From: Streptomyces sp. CMB-StM0423
GTDB lineage: Bacteria; Actinomycetota; Actinomycetes; Streptomycetales; Streptomycetaceae
Assembly (NCBI RefSeq): GCF_002847285.1
Contig: NZ_CP025407.1
Span: 5,521,001 to 5,585,000, forward strand
DNA length: 64,000 nt
Reading direction: 5' to 3'
Part shown: positions 1-7,877 of the stretch, in pieces
Numbering within the stretch: the stretch's first letter is position 1
How the letters are laid out: each line of letters starts with the position of its first letter
Made by a program: the position numbers and the translations under genes
The notes under the pieces: model-generated
The model's input: only the letters and a program-made list of their open reading frames with translations
The model's database searches: none
Told to the model about the DNA's origin: nothing

Positions 1-121
1 GTGCCCCGTCGAAGGCGGCGCGGAAGTCGTCCACGGGCGCGCCCGCGGGCAGGTGACGTTCCGTGACCGCCTGGAGTGAGGTCCCGGGCCCGCAGCCCGG
101 CCCTTCGAGAGATACGCTCAC
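1..121 (-). CDS. Partial CDS, N-terminal 40 residues, unknown
   Basis: A leftward frame opens with GTG at 121-119 and runs off the left edge without a stop. It starts MSVSLEGPGCG and continues TSLQAVTERHLPAGAPVDDF. A purine-rich GGGAGCGAG lies 5-10 bases before the GTG and can serve as ribosome binding site. Third positions are G/C-rich, as in a real Streptomyces gene. I do not recognise the family from 40 residues. It is divergent from the metalloprotease gene, so the gap between them should hold both promoters. Confidence 0.5.
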   Translation of the reverse strand, partial: MSVSLEGPGCGPGTSLQAVTERHLPAGAPVDDFRAAFDGA

Positions 122-456
122 CGCTCGCTCCCGCCCGTGGGGACCGCTCGGCTCCGCCGCTGCAGAGCCACAGCGCTGGAAATGTGCCCGATCATAGGGC
201 TACCGGCTGTGTCGATCCAGTGACGCCGCTACGGCGCGGAAAGCGCTGAGCCGGATGGGGCCGGGAGTGATCGCACATGGCCGCCTCCTGCCGGGCGAAT
301 GACCAGATGTGACTTTGTGTTACCCGCACATGCTCCTGATCTCCCCTCTCGTCCCGCCCCGGAGTCACCCGTGTGGGGCACTGGAACAGGACGGACGGGA
401 ACAAACACGAACAAAGTGGGCTGTGTTCCCTACTCTTCCGAGCCGATGAGGTCGAT
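122..456. other. Divergent intergenic region, nothing certain seen
   Basis: This 335-bp gap separates the leftward partial gene from the rightward metalloprotease gene and must contain their promoters. Its right half (about 380-440) is clearly less GC-rich than its surroundings, with a TACTCT hexamer at about 431-436 that could be a -10 element. I see no convincing operator, RNA gene or small ORF with a ribosome binding site. Confidence 0.4.
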
Positions 457-1914
457 GTGGCCCACCCATCCATACCCCCTGTGGAACAGGACCAGTCGCG
501 CGCGTTGCACCGGGCCGCCGCCGTGGCGACCTCGCTCTCCGCCGTCATGGCCACCTCCCTCATCGCCGACCCGGTCGGCGCCCAGCCGGGACACCCCTGC
601 GCGCTGGAGCGGACCGCCGCCCACCACTCCGAGGGGATCGCCGGCTGGGATCCGGCCTACCCGCGGCCGAAGAAGACCCTCGACGCGGTGATGGTGTATC
701 TCTCCTTCCCCGATTCGGAGCCGCTGACCTCCCCGGACGAGCTGACCGGGGACCATTTCCCGGCCACCGCCGAGTTCTTCGAGCGGGCCTCGTACGGCCA
801 GTTCCGGCTGCAGGTCGACGCGCGCGAGCGGTGGATACGCATGCCGTCGGACTCCCTGTCGTACGGCATCGCCCGTGACTGGGACCCGGCGGCGCGCAGC
901 CGTTTCCTGAACGACGCGGTGTCCGCGGCCGATCGGAAAGTGGACTTCCGTGATTTCGACGTGGTCTATTTTGTCGCCGACCCGGATGCCCCCGGTGTGG
1001 ATTCCGATGCCACCAAGGTGGTCAACTTCGAAACCCCGATGCGCGCCGACGGCACCGACCTGCACCGCATCGTCACCGTCTTCGAGCAGCACCCGCCCGA
1101 CCGCAACGTCCTCGCCCACGAGACCGGCCACGTCTTCGACCTCCCCGACCTCTACCACCGCCCGCTCGACGGCAGGGCCGACTGGGACACCCACGTCGGC
1201 GACTGGGACCTCATGGGCAGCCAGTTCGGGCTGGCGCCCGACCCCTTCGGCTGGCACAAGTGGAAACTCGGCTGGCTGGGAGACGACCAGGTCGGCTGCG
1301 CCGCGAACCCCGGGTCTGACCGCTTCACGCTGCACGCGCTGTCCGCCCCCACGAGCCCGCGGACGCGCCCGCGCGGGGCCACGGAGACGCAAGCGGAGAA
1401 CGGGGCAGGGGAGGTCCGGGGGCGACGGGACGCGGGAGGTGCGGGTGCCGGCGGGGGCGCAGGGGATGCGGGAGGCCCGGGGGACCGGGGCGAGCCGGGC
1501 GAGCACGGCGAGCCGGCCGAGCGCAGGGAGCGGGGCGGGAACGGCAAGGGGACGGCGGTCCTGCGGCGCGACACCAGGCTCGTGGTCGTGCCCACCGGCG
1601 CCACCACCGCCATCGCCGTCGAGGCCCGCGGCCGCTACGCCAACGACCGGCACGCCTGCACCGAGGGCGTCCTCGTCTACCGCGTCCACACCGGCACCGA
1701 CTCCGGCGGCGGCCCCGTCGAGGTCGTCGACGGCCACCCCCGCACCGCCGCCTGCCACGACACCTCCGTCTACCCGCCGCTCGCCGACGCCCCGCTGGGC
1801 GAGGGCGAGAGCCTGGAGCTGAAGCGCGAGGGCGTACGCGTGGAGGTCACCGGGCGTACGGCGGACGGGGGCTGGGGCGTACGGATCGTACGGGGCGCGG
1901 CGAAGCGGGGGTGA
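457..1914 (+). CDS. Secreted M6-like zinc metalloprotease
   Basis: 485 residues from GTG 457, chosen because GAGG (448-451) sits 5 bases upstream; GTG 481 is an alternative. The N-terminus (HRAAAVATSLSAVMA, then ADPVGA) looks like a Sec signal peptide. The zinc motif HETGHVFDLPDLYH lies at about residues 221-234, with two zinc histidines and the catalytic Glu, followed by GDWDLMGSQFG. This is the pattern of M6 (immune inhibitor A-like) domains, so the product is expected to be an extracellular endopeptidase. Residues about 308-365 are a Gly/Glu/Arg-rich low-complexity stretch (GEPGEHGEPAERRERGG) inside the domain. The C-terminal part is probably beta-rich. Substrate unknown. Confidence 0.8.
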   Translation: MAHPSIPPVEQDQSRALHRAAAVATSLSAVMATSLIADPVGAQPGHPCALERTAAHHSEGIAGWDPAYPRPKKTLDAVMVYLSFPDSEPLTSPDELTGDHFPATAEFFERASYGQFRLQVDARERWIRMPSDSLSYGIARDWDPAARSRFLNDAVSAADRKVDFRDFDVVYFVADPDAPGVDSDATKVVNFETPMRADGTDLHRIVTVFEQHPPDRNVLAHETGHVFDLPDLYHRPLDGRADWDTHVGDWDLMGSQFGLAPDPFGWHKWKLGWLGDDQVGCAANPGSDRFTLHALSAPTSPRTRPRGATETQAENGAGEVRGRRDAGGAGAGGGAGDAGGPGDRGEPGEHGEPAERRERGGNGKGTAVLRRDTRLVVVPTGATTAIAVEARGRYANDRHACTEGVLVYRVHTGTDSGGGPVEVVDGHPRTAACHDTSVYPPLADAPLGEGESLELKREGVRVEVTGRTADGGWGVRIVRGAAKRG

Positions 1915-1983
1915 ACCCGGCGGCGCGGGTGCCGGTGCCGCGGATGCCGTGCCGTGCCGTCGCGGGATGTGGCCCGGAACGCG

Positions 1984-2020
1984 GACCGGGCGCCTTCGGA
2001 GATCCGAAAGCGCCCGGGTC
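1984..2020. terminator. Intrinsic-type terminator hairpin between converging genes
   Basis: GGGCGC-C-TTCGGA pairs with TCCGAA-A-GCGCCC (one mismatch), and GACC/GGTC extends the stem. It lies between the rightward protease gene and the leftward tRNA, so it can end transcription from both sides. There is no U-tract, as is usual in Streptomyces. Confidence 0.6.
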
Positions 2021-2037
2021 GACGGTCTTGCGTGCTG

Positions 2038-2111
2038 TACGCCGTCAGGGACTCGAACCCCGGACCCGCTGATTAAGAGTCAGCTGCTCTAACCAACTGA
2101 GCTAACGGCGC
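2038..2111 (-). tRNA. tRNA-Lys (CTT)
   Basis: Read on the minus strand this is a complete 74-nt cloverleaf: 7-bp acceptor (GCGCCGT with ACGGCGT, first pair G-U), D arm GCTC/GAGC, anticodon arm GCTGA-CTCTTAA-TCAGC with anticodon CTT (reads AAG), variable GGGTC, T arm CGGGG-TTCGAGT-CCCTG. CCA is not encoded. The upstream protein gene runs into its 5' end on the same strand. Confidence 0.95.
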
Positions 2112-2685
2112 CTGTCGACGTGGACGACCTTAGCACCCGGCCCCCGGAGATCGAAAATCGGTATTCGGGAGCGGCCACCGCGGCCCGTACGCACCCCCAC
2201 AGCAACTCCTTCGGGCCCGGCAGCCACGGGAACCGCACCTCCGGCGCGACCAGCCAGCGCGCCGCCCCCGCGCCGGCGCCCTCGTGCCGCCCGTACACCG
2301 GCGGCAGCATGACCGCGTCCCCCGGCCCGTGGCAGAGTGCCGGGGGCAGCCCGGGGCGCCACTCCTCCCAGGACAGCAGGGCGGGCAGCCGGGCGGCGGT
2401 GCCGGGGGCGGCGAAGAGCAGCGTCCGGTCGCGTACGGCCGCGGCGGGGCCGCTGCCCGCGCCCTGCGCCCACAGCAGCTCCAGCACCCGGCGGCCCGGC
2501 AGCGCGGGGAAGCTCACCACGTCGAACGCGCCGCCGCAGGGCAGCACGGCGGGCGCCGCGGGGCGCTGTGACCACAGCGCGTGCACGCTGCGCGGGAAGG
2601 GGCTGGCGGAGGCGAGCCAGTCGGCGCCCGCGGGGGTCACGTCGCTGGCGGGAGTGTCCGATGCGTGACGGTTCATGGAAACCAC
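2089..2685 (-). CDS. Bifunctional DNA primase/polymerase (prim-pol)-like protein, probable C-terminal frameshift
   Basis: 198 residues from GTG 2685 (ATG 2676 is equally possible). Features such as DWLASASPFPRSVHALW, LLFAAPGT and RWLVAPEVRFPWLPGPKELL match the short Streptomyces proteins annotated as bifunctional DNA primase/polymerase N-terminal domain. No catalytic acidic triad is obvious, so enzymatic activity is doubtful. In relatives as I recall them the C-terminus reads like ISIF...GAKVYDVSRRR. Here the matching string PIFDLRGPGAKVVHVDRRR is present in another frame and ends at 2102, whereas this frame continues into the tRNA gene and stops at 2089. I infer a one-base indel near 2165-2180, either real or a sequencing error. 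The gene is co-oriented with tRNA-Lys and overlaps its 5' end. Confidence 0.6.
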   Translation of the reverse strand: MVSMNRHASDTPASDVTPAGADWLASASPFPRSVHALWSQRPAAPAVLPCGGAFDVVSFPALPGRRVLELLWAQGAGSGPAAAVRDRTLLFAAPGTAARLPALLSWEEWRPGLPPALCHGPGDAVMLPPVYGRHEGAGAGAARWLVAPEVRFPWLPGPKELLWGCVRAAVAAPEYRFSISGGRVLRSSTSTGAVSSVG

Positions 2686-2800
2686 ATCTACGCGCGCTGC
2701 CGCACGCCTCCGTACAGATCACCGGAACCGGGGACAGGACGGCGGGGAGGCGAGTATTCTGCGGCGGTTTGCGCGCGTGTGACCTGTCCTCGCGCGCGTG

Positions 2801-3181
2801 CTACGTCTCCGAAGGGGACCCCGTGCCGCCGCCCGCGAGGAGGTCGCGGCCGTACTCGACCATCCGCTTCGCGTAGTCCTCGGTCCAGTCCGCCCGTTCC
2901 GCGATCGCCGCCGGCGTCAGCCGGTCGAACCGCTTGGGGTCGGCGAGCTGCGCCGCCGCCATCGCCTGGTACTCGATGGCCCGGTCGGTCGCCGCCCGGA
3001 AGGCCAGCGTGAGGTCGGTGGCGCGGGCCAGCAGCTCGCCGGGGTCCTCGATCGACTCCAGGCCGAAGAAGTGCTCGGGGTCGGGCTCCGCGAGCGGCGG
3101 CTCGAAGAGCAGCGCGGCGGGCCGGCGCGGGGTGCGCGGCTGCTCCGTCCGGCCTGGCCGAGCCGGGTCCGGCTCCGTCAT
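2801..3181 (-). CDS. Conserved hypothetical protein, 126 aa
   Basis: Starts at ATG 3181 with a strong GGAGG 7 bases upstream; longer upstream frames lack a binding site. The protein is soluble and mostly helical with an N-terminal Pro/Arg-rich segment and a core (PEHFFGLESIEDPGELLARA, then RAIEYQAMAAAQLADPKRF) typical of a small Streptomyces protein of unknown function. No signal peptide or membrane segment. It lies 109 bp downstream of the helicase gene on the same strand and may be co-transcribed with it. I do not recognise a characterised family. Confidence 0.7.
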   Translation of the reverse strand: MTEPDPARPGRTEQPRTPRRPAALLFEPPLAEPDPEHFFGLESIEDPGELLARATDLTLAFRAATDRAIEYQAMAAAQLADPKRFDRLTPAAIAERADWTEDYAKRMVEYGRDLLAGGGTGSPSET

Positions 3182-3290
3182 AGGGGTCCTCCACTTGCCT
3201 CTGTGCCACCGCCCATTGTCCCCCGCCGCGCAACCCCGCCCCTGTACGGCGCCGCGGGACCGCCCGTACGGGCGCGTGCCGGGCCGGCGC

Positions 3291-4838
3291 TCACGCCCGT
3301 ACACGATGGTCCGCCAGGTGCGCCAGCACCGCCTGGTGGGCCTCCCAGCCGTCCGGGAACTTGACCGCCGCGCCGAGCTGCACCGGCTCCGTCGACGGGT
3401 GCTCGTCGAGCAGCTCGGGCACGCCCGCCCGGCAGACGACGACGCACGCGTGCCGGTGCCGCGAGGCGAGCACGCACAGGCGCCCGGTCTCCAGGTGGAA
3501 CGCCGTCGCGTCCGGGCGTCCCGACAGCGGGTGCAGCACCACCGTGACGTCGAACTCCATGCCCTGCAGCCGGTTCGCCGTGTCCACCGTCACCGCGTCC
3601 CCGGCCTCCGCGGGCAGCGTCCGCGCGAGCGCGGCCCGTACCGCCGCGGCCTGGTCCCGGTGCGCCGTGCCCACCGCGATCCGGTCCGCCGTCAGCTCGC
3701 CCTCGCCGCGCTCCGAGGCCGTCGTGCCGCGCCGCTCCAGCAGCCGCCGCACCACCTGCGCCACCGCCGCCACCGCCGCCGGGTCGGTCCGCGGCGTGTG
3801 CGCCGCCGGTAGCTCCAGCAGCCCCCAGCCGCTCGCCGCCGCCTCGTCCAGCACCCGGTCGGCGCCCGACCCGTCCGACCGCTCCGCGAACGCCAGCCGC
3901 CGTTCACCCGGGCCCGTACCGCTCCGGAACGGCGTGAAGGGGTAGAACGCCCGGGACACCAGCGGCCCGGCCGACGCCGGCAGCCGCCAGGACACCGGCA
4001 GCCGGTGCTGCGGCAGCCCCGGATGGTGCGCCAGCAGCGTCGTCACGGCGCTGGCCGCGGGGTCCCAGGCCAGCCCCGACCACTGCTCGGCGCCGACCGC
4101 GCTGAACGGGTCGAGCTGCCCGGGGTCGCCCACGAACAGCGCGCGCTCGAAGAGCCCGGCGACGGAGAGCAGCGCGTCGGAGCGCATCTGGTACGCCTCG
4201 TCCACGATGGCGTGCTCCCAGCGCTCGGCGCCCACGCCCTCCTTCGCCCGGGCCGCGGCGACGTAGGCCCACTTCGCGGCGGTGGAGGCGATGACGCCGA
4301 GCCCGGCGAGATCGGCGAGGCTCGTGGCGGTACGCACCTGCTCGTGGCCGTCGAGCACGGGGTCGTAGGGGCGGGGGTCGCTGCTGTGCAGCCGGCCGAC
4401 GGGCAGGTCGGGCTGCTCCCGGGCGAGGCGGTCGACGAGGTCGTCGACCTGCGCGTTGGTCTGGGCGACGAGGAGGAGCCTGCGGCCGGCGGCGGCCAGC
4501 TCGCGGGCGGCGCGGACGACGAGGGTGGACTTGCCGGCGCCGGGCGGGGAGTCGACGAGGACGCCTCGGGAGTGACCGTCGAGGGTGTCGCGGAGGATGG
4601 CCTCGGTGGCGGTCCTGGCGGCGGTGGCGGGGTCGGCGTCGTGGGGCCGGGGTCCGGCCGGACGCGGGGGGCGCGTGGCCGCGGTGCGGGGCTCGGGGGC
4701 GTGCGCGCGGGGGCGCTGCGCGGCACCGGGCGCCTCCGCGGGGCCCGTCGCTCCGGCCGCCGGGCCGCCCGGTGTTCCCGCCGCGCCCTGCGTGCCGCCC
4801 TCGCGCCCGTACGCGTCCGTCCTCGGCTCCGTCGTCAC
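3291..4838 (-). CDS. SF1B (Dna2/Upf1-like) DNA helicase
   Basis: 515 residues from GTG 4838. The start overlaps the upstream stop as GTGA and has AGGA 8 bases before it, so translation is coupled. Residues 1-75 are Pro/Ala-rich and probably disordered. Helicase motifs are complete: I PPGAGKST (98-105), Ia LLVAQTNAQVDDLV (about 121-134), II IVDEAYQ (211-217), III LFVGDPGQLDPF (about 234-245), IV VSWRLP (282-287), V VDTANRLQGMEFDV (418-431), VI LASRHR (457-462). The motif V/VI wording is that of the Dna2/Upf1/IGHMBP2 branch of superfamily 1. No nuclease or beta-barrel domain is present in this chain; those appear to be supplied by the two upstream partners. A role in DNA end processing, repair or defence is inferred. 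Confidence 0.85.
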   Translation of the reverse strand: MTTEPRTDAYGREGGTQGAAGTPGGPAAGATGPAEAPGAAQRPRAHAPEPRTAATRPPRPAGPRPHDADPATAARTATEAILRDTLDGHSRGVLVDSPPGAGKSTLVVRAARELAAAGRRLLLVAQTNAQVDDLVDRLAREQPDLPVGRLHSSDPRPYDPVLDGHEQVRTATSLADLAGLGVIASTAAKWAYVAAARAKEGVGAERWEHAIVDEAYQMRSDALLSVAGLFERALFVGDPGQLDPFSAVGAEQWSGLAWDPAASAVTTLLAHHPGLPQHRLPVSWRLPASAGPLVSRAFYPFTPFRSGTGPGERRLAFAERSDGSGADRVLDEAAASGWGLLELPAAHTPRTDPAAVAAVAQVVRRLLERRGTTASERGEGELTADRIAVGTAHRDQAAAVRAALARTLPAEAGDAVTVDTANRLQGMEFDVTVVLHPLSGRPDATAFHLETGRLCVLASRHRHACVVVCRAGVPELLDEHPSTEPVQLGAAVKFPDGWEAHQAVLAHLADHRVRA

Positions 4839-6382
4839 AGGAAGTCCTCCGCCGTCACCCGGTCCGGCTCCTCCGCGGCCCGCGCCGCCGGGGTGCCGTG
4901 CGTCCACGGGGTGTCCTCCGGCTCCGGCAGCGCGGGACCGCGGCGGGCCGTGTGCTCGAAGAGCGTCCACACCACCCGGTCGCCCGGCTCCGGCACCGAG
5001 CCCTCCGCGGGGGTGCGCGAGCGGCCCATGCCGTCCTGCAACTGCACGGTGACGCGCCCGTCCCCGTACCCGGCGACCAGCGCGCGCTGCGTGCGTCCGC
5101 CGGGCAGCTCGCGGTAGACCTTGCCGCCGTCCTCCAGGTGCGGTTCGTCGTCCGTGGCGACGGTGACCAACGGCCGGGGCATCGGGCGGCGGCCTTCCGA
5201 GTACGCCATCTCCACCGACTCCGTACGGCACACGAACGCCTGCCCCGCGAGCCGCCGCTCCGCCATCGTCAGCGGGTCGTCCAGCGCCTCCTGGGCGTCC
5301 AGTTCGGCCAGCGCGCGCTCGCGCTGGGCCAGCTTGCGGGCGGCGGTCACGGCGTCGTCGCGGCGCGGCTGCGGGGGCTCGCCGGCGCGCACCCGGTCGC
5401 GGTGGGCGGTGAACGACCACCTGTCGCCGAGCCACCGGCCGGGCACGTGCCTGCCCTCGGGCAGGGCACGCAGCAGGTCGTACGACCGCCAGACCGCGTC
5501 CCACGTGGGCCGCAGCCGGCTCTCCACGAGCCGGGCGACGGTCTCTTCCGCCGCCCGGGTCGCGGCGGGGTCGCCCTCGGTGCGGGCGCGGTCGAAGCGG
5601 GCCATAGCGGGGGCGAGGAGCCTGTTGTCGAACGCGGGGTCGGTGGCGGGTCCCGCCGGGGGCACGAGCAGTTGGCCCTCGGCGTCGCGGCCGGTCTCCG
5701 CGCGCTCCGCGGCCACCGCGCCGTCCGTGATCCAGGCGAGCAGGGCGCCGAGGTGCTGGTCCTCGACGGTGCTCTGGCCGGTGGCCCAGTGCCGGGCGAG
5801 CAGTTCCGTTGCCGACAGCAGCAGCGCGGCGCCGGGCACGCGGGCGCGCTCGCCGTAGTGCGACAGCCAGCGGCCGAGGAGCGGCACGCGCGGGGGCGCG
5901 GGGTGCGGCGTGTCCGGGTCGTCCTCGGCGGTCCTGCGGAAGCGCATGGAGCGGCCGAGGAGGCGCACGTACTCGACGCCCGCGCGGCTGGGTACGAGGA
6001 GCTGCGCGGCGTCGGCACAGGGCTCCTGGGCGGGCTCCGCGGGGCCCCCGGCGGGTGCGGCCCCGCTGTCGCCGGTGGCGCCGCCGGTGTCACCGGGGGC
6101 TTCCGCGAACGACTCGACGTACGGCAGCACTTCCGCCGCCAGTTCCGCCAGGAACGCGAACCGCAGATCGCGGTCGCGCGGCTGCGGTACGGCCAGCAGG
6201 CGCGGCCGGTCGCGGTCGCAGCCGACGAGCGCGCCGAGCGGGGCGGCGGCCTCGCCGGCGGCGGTCATCGGGACGAGGACGAGCGGCCGGTCGGACAGAT
6301 GCCGGTGCCGCACGGTCGCGAGCGGGGTGGCCCGCCCGGCGACCACGGCCTCCGCCCGCGCGAGGGTGACCATGAGACTCAT
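4835..6382 (-). CDS. Unknown partner protein of nuclease-helicase operon, 515 aa
   Basis: Starts at ATG 6382, overlapping the nuclease stop as ATGA, and its stop overlaps the helicase start as GTGA, so it is the coupled middle gene of a trio. The N-terminal 90 residues look like an alpha/beta domain. The middle is largely helical (LLSATELLARHWATGQSTVE; RLVESRLRPTWDAVWRSYDL) and holds a long coiled-coil-like run ARKLAQRERALAELDAQEAL. The last 120 residues are beta-rich (RALVAGYGDGRVTVQLQDG; EPGDRVVWTLFE), resembling the stalk plus 1B beta-barrel that Upf1/Dna2 helicases carry in the same chain. I know of no characterised homologue. My inference is that it bridges or loads the nuclease and helicase. 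Confidence 0.75.
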   Translation of the reverse strand: MSLMVTLARAEAVVAGRATPLATVRHRHLSDRPLVLVPMTAAGEAAAPLGALVGCDRDRPRLLAVPQPRDRDLRFAFLAELAAEVLPYVESFAEAPGDTGGATGDSGAAPAGGPAEPAQEPCADAAQLLVPSRAGVEYVRLLGRSMRFRRTAEDDPDTPHPAPPRVPLLGRWLSHYGERARVPGAALLLSATELLARHWATGQSTVEDQHLGALLAWITDGAVAAERAETGRDAEGQLLVPPAGPATDPAFDNRLLAPAMARFDRARTEGDPAATRAAEETVARLVESRLRPTWDAVWRSYDLLRALPEGRHVPGRWLGDRWSFTAHRDRVRAGEPPQPRRDDAVTAARKLAQRERALAELDAQEALDDPLTMAERRLAGQAFVCRTESVEMAYSEGRRPMPRPLVTVATDDEPHLEDGGKVYRELPGGRTQRALVAGYGDGRVTVQLQDGMGRSRTPAEGSVPEPGDRVVWTLFEHTARRGPALPEPEDTPWTHGTPAARAAEEPDRVTAEDFL

Positions 6383-7704
6383 ACGCGGCTGCCCCCGCCG
6401 CCAGGTTCGGCGGCCGCGCACGCGACGGTGGCCAGCGCCTCCGCACGCAGCACGGCGGCCCGCCGCAACGCCGCCACGGCGGGATCCTCCGGAGACAGAC
6501 CGATGCGGTCCGACTCCGCCTCCGCCGCCTGCGCGGCAGCGGCGGGACCCGTGGCGATCCGCCCCGTATCCGCCCCGCCCGCCTCGCCCGCCCGCGGTGC
6601 CCCGCCCGAGGCCGCCGTCATGACCTCCGCCACCGTGCGCAGGCCGCCGAGGTCGCTGCGTACGCCGCGGCCCAGGGCCGTCACATCGCCCCGCTCGCGG
6701 GCTTGCGCGCGGCAGTGGAAGGCCAGTTCGCAGGCCGCCAGGCACTCCGGGGCGTACGCGGCGGGCACCGACTCCACCGCCGTCACCAGCCGGGGCGGGG
6801 GCTGGCGGACGTCCAGGGTGAGGTCCGCGGGCAGGGTGGCGGCGATCGCTTCGAGGCGGGTGAGCCGGGCCAGTTGGCGGCGGGTGGCGGCCAGTTGCCT
6901 GCGTACGTCGACGGGTTCCGCGACCGGCTGGTTGGAGAAGTCCTTGGGGCACACCAGCAGCACGTTGTGGTGCACCTCGCAGTGCGGCTGCAGCGCCAGC
7001 ACGTACACCGCCGCCTGCCGGGCCGCCGCGCCCACCTTCGCCGGATCCGCGGCCCCGTCAAGGATCGGGAAGGACTTGATCTCGACCACCGTGCAGCGCC
7101 CGTCGGGGCCGACGACCGCCGCGTCCGGCTCCAGGTACACCGGCGCGCCCGCGACCTCCAGGCTGACCATCGGGTGCCGCAGCAGCGTCCAGCCGCCCGC
7201 CGCCACCGCCTCGGCGATGGCCAGCCGGGTGCGCTCCGTACGTCCGCGGGGACCGGGGGCGGCCAGGTCGGGGACGTGCACGGCGGCGGGCTCCGGCGGG
7301 GTCCCGCCGGTCCGCTCGGCGAGGAGGCTCAGCAACTCGGCGCCGTCGTCGGCGGTGATACGGGCCTCGAAGGCGTTGCCGCGGGCGAACGCGAACTGCG
7401 ACTGGCCGAACGGCGCCGGTCTGCCCAGCGCCTCGGCGAGCGCGCCTTTGTCGATCCCGGCGCCGTCCAGCAGCGTCCGGCGGCGGCACCCGGGGTTGGC
7501 CGCAAGCGCGGCGAGCGCCCGCGCGTCCAGCGCGCGCGCCTGGACGTCCGCGCCGCGCAGCGCGTCGAGCCGGCGGCGCAGCGAGGGCCCCGGCGCCGGG
7601 TCGGTCCCGCGCCCGGCGGCGATGGCGGCGGCGTGGGCGGGGGTCAAGTCGCCCGTAGCGGTCGTACGTTCCACGCGCCGCAGTCTGGCACGCCCCACCG
7701 ACAC
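6379..7704 (-). CDS. Fe-S cluster PD-(D/E)XK nuclease (Cas4/AddB/Dna2-like)
   Basis: 441 residues if started at GTG 7704; GTG 7674 is also possible, and neither has a good binding site. RecB-family nuclease motifs are visible: GNAFE (about 110-114), the metal-binding Asp in YLEPDAAVVG (D194) and VEIKSF (E208, K210). One cysteine near the N-terminus (NPGC, C73) and three near the C-terminus (C321-x3-C325-x5-C331) reproduce the split cysteine arrangement of the 4Fe-4S nuclease domains of Cas4, AddB and Dna2. It is the first gene of a three-gene operon with ATGA/GTGA junctions. The expected activity is single-strand DNA end cleavage acting with the helicase. The last 100 residues are Ala-rich with no recognised motif. 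Confidence 0.8.
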   Translation of the reverse strand: MSVGRARLRRVERTTATGDLTPAHAAAIAAGRGTDPAPGPSLRRRLDALRGADVQARALDARALAALAANPGCRRRTLLDGAGIDKGALAEALGRPAPFGQSQFAFARGNAFEARITADDGAELLSLLAERTGGTPPEPAAVHVPDLAAPGPRGRTERTRLAIAEAVAAGGWTLLRHPMVSLEVAGAPVYLEPDAAVVGPDGRCTVVEIKSFPILDGAADPAKVGAAARQAAVYVLALQPHCEVHHNVLLVCPKDFSNQPVAEPVDVRRQLAATRRQLARLTRLEAIAATLPADLTLDVRQPPPRLVTAVESVPAAYAPECLAACELAFHCRAQARERGDVTALGRGVRSDLGGLRTVAEVMTAASGGAPRAGEAGGADTGRIATGPAAAAQAAEAESDRIGLSPEDPAVAALRRAAVLRAEALATVACAAAEPGGGGSRV

Positions 7705-7877
7705 CGGGGGTGCCCACGTGGCGCGTGCGGTGTCGCGGCGGTCCGCCGGGGGGTGGTCCGTCGCGCCTGCGGTGTCGCGTCCGCCGGTGTCAGGCGCGCA
7801 CGCGCCGCATCCGGCGGATCTTCGGGTACGGGCCGGCCCCGGGGCGCGGCACCGTCAGCCGCCGCGCCCGCCGCGCG

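Noticed and set aside
430-1758. Long leftward open frame opposite the metalloprotease gene
   Set aside because: It mirrors the G/C third-position bias of the protease gene, has no ribosome binding site and encodes repetitive Gly/Val/Arg sequence typical of antisense frames in high-GC DNA.
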